Source of the DNA: DATCSE01 sp036568605
GTDB taxonomy: Bacteria > Pseudomonadota > Gammaproteobacteria > Burkholderiales > Burkholderiaceae_C
Direction of reading: 5' to 3'
DNA: 6,124 bases
Assembly (NCBI GenBank): GCA_036568605.1
Contig: DATCSE010000439.1
Span: forward strand, 1-6,124
The translations under genes were made by a program, and so were the position numbers. The notes under the pieces were generated by a model. That model was not told the DNA's origin and searched no databases. It saw only the letters and a list, made by a program, of their open reading frames with translations. Shown here piece after piece: positions 1 through 4,742 of this stretch. Within the stretch, counting starts at the first letter, position 1, and each line of letters starts with the position of its first letter.

Positions 1-954
1 GACTTCGACGAGTACCGGCGCTACTCGCGCCTGTTCAAGGCGGCGGTGCGCGAGATCGCGCCGCACGTCGAGGACCGCGGCATCGACGAGATCTACATCG
101 ACCTGACCGAGCTGCCCGGCGTGTTCGACGACCGCGGCGAGGCGATCGGCCGGCGCCTGAAGCAGGCCGTGCGCGACGCGACCGGCCTGAGCTGCTCGAT
201 CGGCATCACGCCGAACAAGCTGCTGTCCAAGCTCGCCTCCGAGCTCGACAAGCCCGACGGGCTCACGCTGCTGTCGCTCGACGACATCCCGGCGCGCATC
301 TGGCCGCTGGCGGCGCGCAAGGTCAACGGCATCGGCCCCAAGGCGAGCGAGAAGCTCGCGTCGTTCGGCCTGCACACGGTCGGCGACATCGCCAAGGCCG
401 AGCCGCAATGGCTGATCGAGCACTTCGGCCGCAGCTACGGCGCGTGGCTCCACGAGGCCTCGCACGGGCGCGACGAACGCGAGGTCGTGACCTTCAGCGA
501 GCCGAAGTCGATCAGCCGCGAGACCACGTTCGAGCGCGACCTGCACGCGGTGCGCGACCGCGCCGAGCTCGGCGCGATCTTCACCGAGCTGTGCGTCGAG
601 CTGGCCGGCGACCTGGTGCGCAAGGGCTACGCGAGCAAGACCATCGGCATCAAGCTGCGCTTCGACGACTTCCGCATCGTGACCCGCGACCTCACGCTGC
701 CCGCGCACACGATGGACGCGCGCACGATACGCCGCGCCGCCGGCGAGTGCCTGAAGCGCGTGGACCTGACGCGGCGGCTGCGGCTGCTGGGCGTGCGCGC
801 CGGGACGCTGGCGACGCTGGCGGAGCTGGTGGCGCCGCATCCGACGAGCGCCTATGAGCCCGCCGCACCGGCCGAACCGCTGCTCGCCCGCGAGCCGGCA
901 GCACACGACAGCCTGCCGCTGTTCGAAGACGATCACGGCGACGGCCCTGCCTAG
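1..954 (+). CDS. dinB: DNA polymerase IV (Y-family translesion polymerase), 5' end missing
   Basis: Translesion DNA polymerase that extends past damaged template bases at stalled forks. Frame 1 is open from the first base to a TAG at 952-954, giving 317 visible residues. Comparison with E. coli DinB suggests about 74 N-terminal residues, including the first catalytic Asp and the steric-gate residue, lie outside the window. Visible in order: the second catalytic acidic pair in GIDEIYID (D29, E30 of the visible part); the palm/fingers stretch SIGITPNKLLSKLAS followed by KPDG (about 64-84); a helix-hairpin-helix thumb around VNGIGPKASEKLASFG (about 108-123); and a little-finger domain starting near SISRETTFERD (about 171). 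The C-terminal tail contains SLPLF (304-308), a good candidate for the beta-clamp-binding motif (consensus QLxLF). The usual Ser before the Asp-Glu pair (SxDE) is Gly here, which I believe is common in Burkholderiales members. The family assignment is firm; the true start is not visible. Confidence 0.95.
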   Translation, partial: DFDEYRRYSRLFKAAVREIAPHVEDRGIDEIYIDLTELPGVFDDRGEAIGRRLKQAVRDATGLSCSIGITPNKLLSKLASELDKPDGLTLLSLDDIPARIWPLAARKVNGIGPKASEKLASFGLHTVGDIAKAEPQWLIEHFGRSYGAWLHEASHGRDEREVVTFSEPKSISRETTFERDLHAVRDRAELGAIFTELCVELAGDLVRKGYASKTIGIKLRFDDFRIVTRDLTLPAHTMDARTIRRAAGECLKRVDLTRRLRLLGVRAGTLATLAELVAPHPTSAYEPAAPAEPLLAREPAAHDSLPLFEDDHGDGPA

Positions 955-962
955 CCCGTGCA

Positions 963-977
963 GTGCCCCGGCACAAT
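963..977 (+). promoter_or_regulatory. Candidate promoter -10 with overlapping palindrome for the LysR gene
   Basis: The hexamer CACAAT at 972-977 resembles a sigma-70 -10 box and is followed by seven bases and then the ATG at 985. Transcription would therefore start at or next to the initiation codon, giving a leaderless mRNA. The inverted repeat GTGCC-CC-GGCAC (963-974) overlaps the left side of the box, so a protein bound there could block the promoter; self-repression by the LysR product is one possibility. No convincing -35 box is visible, and short GC palindromes are frequent at this base composition. Confidence 0.3.
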
Positions 978-984
978 CGCACCC

Positions 985-1935
985 ATGCCCGGCACCGCCG
1001 ACGACATCCGCTTCCCCTCGATCGACGGCCTGCGCGCCTTCGAGGCGGCGGCGCGGCTCGGCAGCTTCGAGCGCGCGGCCGACGAGCTCAGCATCACCGC
1101 CGGCGCGGTCGGCAAGCGCATCGCGACGCTCGAGGAGCTGGTCGGCGCGCCGCTGTTCACGCGCGGCGCGAAGACGCTGGCGCTGACCGCCACCGGCAAG
1201 GAGTACCTCGCGCAGGTCGACGCCGCGCTGAAGCTGCTCGCCGCGGTGCCGCTGCACCGGCGCGCCGCTCAGCGCACGCAGCGGTTGCGCCTGACCGCGC
1301 CGCCGACGTTCGCGCGCCAGATCCTCGTGCCGCAGCTCGAGCGCTTCACCGCGGCGCATCCGCAGATCGAGCTCGAGGTGCTGCTGTCGATCCCGTACCT
1401 GCACGGTCAGCGCGCGAGCAGCGGCAGCGAGACCGATCTCGAGGTGCGCCACGGCCGGCCCACCGAGTTCGGCGAGCTCGCCGACGGCAGCACGCTGCTG
1501 ATGCACGACGTGGTGCTGCCGATGCTCGCACCCGGGCTGCTCGCCAGGCTGCCGCCGATGCGCGAGCCGGGCGACCTCGCGCATGCGCCGCTGCTGCGCA
1601 CGCCGATCGAGCCGTGGGCGCCGTGGTTCGCCGCGGCCGGCCTCGCCTGGCCGGAGCCGGCGAGCGGCCCCAAGCTCGTCGACCTCGGGATGACGCTGGA
1701 GGCCGCGGTCAGCGGCCAGGGCGTCGCGCTCGCGCGGCCCAGCCTTGCGCGGCACTGGCTCGAAAGCGGCGCGCTGGTGCCGCTGTTCGCGGCGATCCGC
1801 ATCGAGCCGGCCGCGCAGTACCGGCTGCTGCCGCACGCCGCGTCCGGCGCGGTGGCCGACTGCGCGCACTGGCTGGTCGAGGCGAGCCGGCGCTGGGCCG
1901 ACGACGCGCTGGCGCTGGTTTCCGGCCCACGCTGA
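985..1935 (+). CDS. LysR-family transcriptional regulator (GcvA-like)
   Basis: Predicted cytoplasmic DNA-binding regulator of 316 residues, a normal length for the family. The N-terminal winged helix-turn-helix spans about residues 13-72: IDGLRAFEAAARLGSFERAA, then the recognition-helix region SITAGAVGKRIATLEE, then APLFTR and the wing ending TLALTATGKEY. A linker helix (about 75-90) leads to the effector-binding domain (about 98-300), with the typical W-x-x-W near 211-214 and LGMTLEAAVSGQGVALA near 234-250. The SITAGAVGKRIATLE pattern and the domain style are closest to the GcvA-like branch. I chose ATG 985 over an in-frame GTG at 958: the added nine residues do not look like family sequence, and a -10-like box lies between the two. 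No Shine-Dalgarno is visible. The gene is 30 bp after dinB and 93 bp before the FMN oxidase, both on the same strand. The regulated gene and effector are unknown; the oxidase is a candidate target only by position. Confidence 0.9.
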   Translation: MPGTADDIRFPSIDGLRAFEAAARLGSFERAADELSITAGAVGKRIATLEELVGAPLFTRGAKTLALTATGKEYLAQVDAALKLLAAVPLHRRAAQRTQRLRLTAPPTFARQILVPQLERFTAAHPQIELEVLLSIPYLHGQRASSGSETDLEVRHGRPTEFGELADGSTLLMHDVVLPMLAPGLLARLPPMREPGDLAHAPLLRTPIEPWAPWFAAAGLAWPEPASGPKLVDLGMTLEAAVSGQGVALARPSLARHWLESGALVPLFAAIRIEPAAQYRLLPHAASGAVADCAHWLVEASRRWADDALALVSGPR

Positions 1936-1968
1936 AAATCTTTCGGGGCGGGCGCGACGCCGCCGCCT

Positions 1969-1974
1969 TACGAT
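1969..1974 (+). promoter_or_regulatory. Weak -10-like box before the FMN oxidase gene
   Basis: TACGAT (4 of 6 to TATAAT), within TTACGATCGCG, lies 54 bp before the ATG at 2029. If used, the leader would be about 48 bases long and would include the short GC inverted repeat GCCCG-CAC-CGGGC at 1986-1998. No -35 element at a proper distance could be recognised, so this is a position guess. Read-through from the LysR gene is the alternative. Confidence 0.22.
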
Positions 1975-2013
1975 CGCGCGGCCTTGCCCGCACCGGGCGA
2001 CCCTGACGGAACT

Positions 2014-2018
2014 GGAGA
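2014..2018 (+). promoter_or_regulatory. Ribosome binding site deciding the FMN oxidase start
   Basis: GGAGA ends ten bases before the ATG at 2029. It supports that ATG over the in-frame TTG at 1984, whose extra 15 residues (rich in Gly, Pro and Asp) do not belong to the family. Confidence 0.6.
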
Positions 2019-2028
2019 CACGTCCTGC

Positions 2029-3180
2029 ATGAGCGCGATCACTTGCATCGAAGACCTGCGCGTCCTGGCTGAGAAGCGCGTGCCGCGCATGTTCTACGAC
2101 TACGCCGATTCGGGCTCGTACACCGAAAGCACCTACCGCGCGAACGAGGCCGACTTCGCGAAGATCAAGCTGCGCCAGCGCGTCGCGGTCAACATGGAGA
2201 ACCGCACGCTGCGCACGCGGATGGTCGGCCTCGACACCGCGATGCCGGTCGCGATCGCGCCGACCGGGCTGACCGGCATGCAGCACGCCGACGGCGAGAT
2301 CCTCGGCGCGCTCGCCGCGCAGAAGTTCGGCATCCCGTTCACGCTGTCGACGATGAGCATCTGCTCGATCGAGGACATCGCGGCGGCGACGCGCTCGCCG
2401 TTCTGGTTCCAGCTCTACGTGATGAAGGACCGCGACTTCATCGAACGCCTGATAGACCGCGCAAAGGCGGCGAACTGCAGCGCGCTGATGCTGACGCTGG
2501 ACCTGCAGATCCTCGGCCAGCGCCACAAGGACATCAAGAACGGCTTGTCCGCGCCGCCGAAGCCGACACTGAGGAACCTGCTGAACCTCGCGACCAAGCC
2601 GCGCTGGTGCCTGGGCATGCTGGGCACCAAGCGCCGCACGTTCGGCAACATCGTGGGCCATGCGAAGGGCGTGGGCGATCTGTCGTCGCTGAGCTCGTGG
2701 ACCGCCGAGCAGTTCGACCCGGCGCTGAACTGGCGCGACGTCGAGTGGATCAAGAAGCGCTGGGGCGGCAAGCTGATCCTCAAAGGGATCATGGACGTGG
2801 AGGACGCGCGGCTGGCCGCCGACAGCGGCGCCGATGCGCTGATCGTCTCGAACCACGGCGGGCGCCAGCTCGACGGCGCGCCGTCGGCGATCGCGGCGCT
2901 GCCGGCGATCGCCGACGAGGTCGGCTCGCGCATCGAGGTCTGGATGGACGGCGGCATACGCTCCGGGCAGGACGTGCTGAAGGCCTGGGCGCTGGGCGCG
3001 CGCGGCACGCTGATCGGCCGGTCGTTCCTCTACGGCCTGGGCGCGATGGGCGAAGCCGGCGTCACGAAGGCGCTGGAGATCATCGCGAAGGAGCTCGAGA
3101 TCACGATGGCGTTCTGCGGGCACACCGACCTGCGCAACGTCGACCGCAAGATCCTGCTGCCGGGCACCTATCCGAGCTGA
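2029..3180 (+). CDS. lldD: FMN-dependent alpha-hydroxy-acid dehydrogenase (L-lactate dehydrogenase LldD type)
   Basis: Oxidises a 2-hydroxy acid such as L-lactate to the 2-oxo acid using FMN; LldD-type enzymes pass electrons to the membrane quinone pool, while oxidase-type relatives use oxygen. The protein is 383 residues, close to E. coli LldD (396). Every catalytic residue known from glycolate oxidase has a counterpart: Tyr25 (FYDYAD), Tyr130 (WFQLYV), Asp158 (LTLD), Arg165 (LGQRHKD), Lys252 (LILKGI), and His276 plus Arg279 in SNHGGRQLD. The flavin-phosphate region is MDGGIRSG (306-313) with LIGRSFLYG (328-336). The stretch at about 170-215 is the long variable loop that carries membrane-interacting residues in the mandelate and lactate dehydrogenases. 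No signal peptide or hydrophobic anchor is seen. It follows the LysR gene by 93 bp. The family is certain. The substrate is not: lactate is most likely, but glycolate, mandelate or another 2-hydroxy acid cannot be excluded, so the gene symbol is tentative. Confidence 0.88.
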   Translation: MSAITCIEDLRVLAEKRVPRMFYDYADSGSYTESTYRANEADFAKIKLRQRVAVNMENRTLRTRMVGLDTAMPVAIAPTGLTGMQHADGEILGALAAQKFGIPFTLSTMSICSIEDIAAATRSPFWFQLYVMKDRDFIERLIDRAKAANCSALMLTLDLQILGQRHKDIKNGLSAPPKPTLRNLLNLATKPRWCLGMLGTKRRTFGNIVGHAKGVGDLSSLSSWTAEQFDPALNWRDVEWIKKRWGGKLILKGIMDVEDARLAADSGADALIVSNHGGRQLDGAPSAIAALPAIADEVGSRIEVWMDGGIRSGQDVLKAWALGARGTLIGRSFLYGLGAMGEAGVTKALEIIAKELEITMAFCGHTDLRNVDRKILLPGTYPS

Positions 3181-3226
3181 GCGCTGCGGTTTCAAACTGG
3201 GTGTGGCGGACTGCGCCGGCGGCGTC

Positions 3227-3232
3227 TACAGT
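3227..3232 (+). promoter_or_regulatory. Candidate -10 box before the small membrane protein gene
   Basis: TACAGT (4 of 6 to TATAAT) sits in the 92-bp gap after the oxidase stop, about 40 bp before the ATG at 3273. The same hexamer precedes the E1 gene at 4731. No good -35 box is seen. Only a weak purine run, GCGAGA (3261-3266), serves as a possible ribosome site. Confidence 0.22.
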
Positions 3233-3272
3233 GAAGCGCAGCGAGAACCGTCGATCACCAGCGAGACCGCGC

Positions 3273-3539
3273 ATGACGCTGCAGCAACTCCACGCGCTGA
3301 AGGTCTGGCACCGCCGGCACTGGCGCGATCACCCGGTCGAGAAGAACACCTGGGAGGGTGTGCTGACCGTGTGGCTGATGGGCTGGGTCGGCGCGCCGGC
3401 GGCGCTGCTGATCGGGGCGATGTGGGCCGAGCCGCTGTGCCTGGGCGCGCTGTTCCTGCCGGGGGCTTATGTCGCGCTGCGGATGCGGCTGCACCGCAGC
3501 GGGCGGCTGCGGTGCGACTGGATCACGGCGTTGCGCTGA
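3273..3539 (+). CDS. Hypothetical small membrane protein with two transmembrane helices
   Basis: A product of 88 residues whose function I cannot assign. It begins with a soluble, His/Arg/Trp-rich segment of about 28 residues (LHALKVWHRRHWRDHPVE). Two hydrophobic segments follow: about 29-51 (VLTVWLMGWVGAPAALLIGAMW) and about 53-70 (PLCLGALFLPGAYVALR), separated by only a short turn, so a helical hairpin in the inner membrane is predicted. The tail (71-88) is basic and short, RLHRSGRLRCDWITALR, and by the positive-inside rule both ends should be cytoplasmic. The ATG at 3273 has only a weak ribosome site. The coding call rests on the clear protein-like character and a vague memory of similar unnamed proteins in Burkholderiales. 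An upstream extension in the same frame, overlapping the oxidase, is only out-of-frame oxidase sequence. The gene stands alone between the oxidase and the convergent metallopeptidase. Confidence 0.7.
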   Translation: MTLQQLHALKVWHRRHWRDHPVEKNTWEGVLTVWLMGWVGAPAALLIGAMWAEPLCLGALFLPGAYVALRMRLHRSGRLRCDWITALR

Positions 3540-3555
3540 CAGCCGTGCGCTGATA

Positions 3556-3645
3556 CCGCCGTCACTCGCGCTGCGCCCGCCGCCGTCCGCGCTGCGCCCC
3601 GACCGCCACCGTTCGCGCTACGCCCCGCCCGCCGCCGTTCGCGCT
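3556..3645. repeat. Degenerate GC-rich direct repeats, about four units
   Basis: The core CGCGCT recurs at 3567, 3588, 3614 and 3640, spaced 21, 26 and 26 bp. Each core is preceded by a CCGCC-GT/CC-type run; the third and fourth units share GTTCGCGCT exactly, and the first three are followed by a GCGCCC- or ACGCCCC-like run. The fourth unit is also the outer part of the left arm of the inverted repeat at 3635-3705, so the series looks like degenerate tandem copies of that arm's end. The stretch carries no convincing gene and lies between two convergent genes. Confidence 0.6.
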
Positions 3646-3705
3646 GAGCTTGTCGAAGCGCTTTGCGCGTACCCGACCAGGCTTCGACAAGCTCAGCCCG
3701 AACGG
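3635..3705. repeat. REP-like 25-bp inverted repeat, possible bidirectional terminator
   Basis: The arms 3635-3659 and 3681-3705 are reverse complements at 24 of 25 positions (the eighth position differs), separated by a 21-base loop. The inner core of the right arm is GCTTCGACAAGCTCAG. From general knowledge, the motif GAGCTTGTCGAAGC and its complement is a very frequent dispersed palindrome in beta- and some alpha- and gammaproteobacterial genomes, usually between genes. Here it lies between the ends of two convergent genes (stops at 3539 and 3746), where a hairpin could limit read-through from both sides. It is not followed by a U-tract on either strand, so it is not a classical intrinsic terminator. 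Confidence 0.8.
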
Positions 3706-3745
3706 GGTTGACCCGATGGGGTACAGCGCGCGCCGCAGTCGCTCT

Positions 3746-4642
3746 TCAAAGCTGCCGCGACTCGAACGTGTTGCACTGATTCACATCCCCGCTCTGCACC
3801 CCGCGCTTGAACCACGCGACGCGCTGCGCGCTGCTGCCGTGCGTGAAACTCTCCGGAACGACCTCGCCGCGCGAGCGCCGCTGCAGCGTGTCGTCGCCGA
3901 TCTGCGAGGCGGCGTTCAGCGCGGTGTCGATATCGCCCGGCTCCAGCCGCCAGCCGTTCTCCTTCTGCGACAGCGTGGCCCAGACGCCGGCGAAGCAGTC
4001 GGCCTGCAGCTCCAGCCGCACGCTCAGCGCGTTGGACTGCGCCTCGCTGCTGCGCTGGCGCATCGCATCGACCTTGTCGCTGATGCCCAGCAGGTTCTGC
4101 ACATGGTGGCCCACCTCGTGGCCGATCACGTAGGCCTGCGCGAACTGGCCCGGCGCGCCCAGGCGCTGGCTCATCACGCGGAAGAAGCCCATGTCCAGGT
4201 AGACGATGCGGTCGCCGGGGCAGTAGAACGGCCCCATCGCGGCCTGGCCCAGGCCGCAGGCGGTCGGGTAACTGCCGCTGAACAGCCGCAGCTTCGGCGG
4301 CTGGTAGGTCTTGCCGGCCTGGCGGAACACATCGCCCCAGACCTGCTCGGTGCTGCGCAGCACCTGCGAGACGAACCTGGCCTCCGGATCGTTGGCAGGC
4401 GGCGCATGGCCAGGCGCCGGCTGCACATGCGGCTGCTGCACGGCCACCGGGCTGCCGCCGCCGCTCAAAGCCCCCAGCAGCGTCAGCGGGTTGATCCCGA
4501 AGATCCAGCCGGCGATCAACGCGATGGCGACCGTGCCCAGCCCGATGCTGCCGCCGCCGAAGCTGAAGCCACCGCCACCGCCCCCGCTAGAGCCGCGCAC
4601 GTCTTCGACGTTCTCGCTCTCTTCCTGGCCATCCATTCGCAT
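3746..4642 (-). CDS. ypfJ: Neutral zinc metallopeptidase, YpfJ family, membrane anchored
   Basis: Predicted zinc-dependent peptidase of 298 residues. The start MRMDGQEESENVEDVRG matches the conserved beginning of YpfJ-type proteins. It is followed by a Gly-rich stretch (about 18-36) and one hydrophobic helix (about 33-55), which suggests an inner-membrane anchor with the peptidase domain on the outer side. A Pro/Gln/His-rich linker (about 63-85) leads to the catalytic domain. The zinc site is HEVGH in YVIGHEVGHHVQNLLG (His175, Glu176, His179), and a downstream acidic motif, ELQADCFAGVWA (211-222), probably supplies the third ligand. Cys129 and Cys141 flank a conserved FSGSYPTACG...FYCPGD segment and may pair. 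The start at 4642 is fixed by a strong AAGGAG site; an in-frame ATG at 4744 would add 34 unrelated residues and overlap the divergent E1 gene's start. The physiological substrate of this family is, as far as I know, not established. It is convergent with the small membrane protein and divergent from the E1 gene. Confidence 0.92.
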   Translation of the reverse strand: MRMDGQEESENVEDVRGSSGGGGGGFSFGGGSIGLGTVAIALIAGWIFGINPLTLLGALSGGGSPVAVQQPHVQPAPGHAPPANDPEARFVSQVLRSTEQVWGDVFRQAGKTYQPPKLRLFSGSYPTACGLGQAAMGPFYCPGDRIVYLDMGFFRVMSQRLGAPGQFAQAYVIGHEVGHHVQNLLGISDKVDAMRQRSSEAQSNALSVRLELQADCFAGVWATLSQKENGWRLEPGDIDTALNAASQIGDDTLQRRSRGEVVPESFTHGSSAQRVAWFKRGVQSGDVNQCNTFESRQL

Positions 4643-4649
4643 CGTCTTG

Positions 4650-4655
4650 CTCCTT
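4650..4655 (-). promoter_or_regulatory. Strong ribosome binding site for ypfJ
   Basis: On the minus strand AAGGAG ends seven bases before the ATG at 4642. It is the best Shine-Dalgarno in the window and settles the ypfJ start. Confidence 0.85.
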
Positions 4656-4730
4656 GCGGCGTCTCGTGCGCCGGCTCGTGCATGTGGCAACGATGGTAGC
4701 GCCTCGGATACGCGCGACCGTGTCACCGCG

Positions 4731-4736
4731 TACAGT
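4731..4736 (+). promoter_or_regulatory. Candidate -10 box giving a leaderless E1 transcript
   Basis: TACAGT is followed by six bases and then the ATG at 4743, so the predicted transcription start coincides with the start codon. No Shine-Dalgarno precedes the ATG, which fits leaderless initiation. No clear -35 hexamer is present at 16-18 bp. Confidence 0.35.
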
Positions 4737-4742
4737 CCTTTC

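Larger units (their letters stand above)
4643..4742. promoter_or_regulatory. Divergent promoter region between ypfJ and the E1 gene
   Basis: These 100 bp must hold the start signals of both genes. For ypfJ (minus strand), TACCAT (plus positions 4693-4698) is the best -10-like hexamer and would give a leader of about 44 bases; no good -35 is visible. For the E1 gene, TACAGT at 4731-4736 is the best candidate. If both are real, the two promoters are back to back within about 40 bp, so a single bound protein could affect both. Confidence 0.35.

Noticed and set aside
1986..1998. Short hairpin GCCCG-CAC-CGGGC in the oxidase leader as a regulatory RNA element
   Set aside because: A five-base GC stem is too common at this composition; no conserved riboswitch features were seen around it.
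963..2006. A 347-codon frame overlapping the LysR gene
   Set aside because: It is a shifted reading of the LysR coding sequence with biased Arg/Ala composition; the LysR frame has the full helix-turn-helix and effector domain.
3182..3243. Possible terminator after the oxidase gene (CGCTGCG at 3182-3188 with CGCAGCG at 3237-3243)
   Set aside because: The arms are only seven bases and 48 bases apart, with no T-tract; this is expected by chance in GC-rich sequence.
2607..3272. Long upstream extension of the small membrane protein frame
   Set aside because: Its sequence is the oxidase gene read out of frame (Arg/Ala/Gly-rich). Only the part from ATG 3273 has protein-like character.
3650..4699. 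A 349-codon plus-strand frame opposite ypfJ
   Set aside because: It is antisense to the zinc peptidase, which has HEVGH, a family-specific N-terminus and a perfect ribosome site. The frame's product shows no family character and begins inside the inverted repeat.
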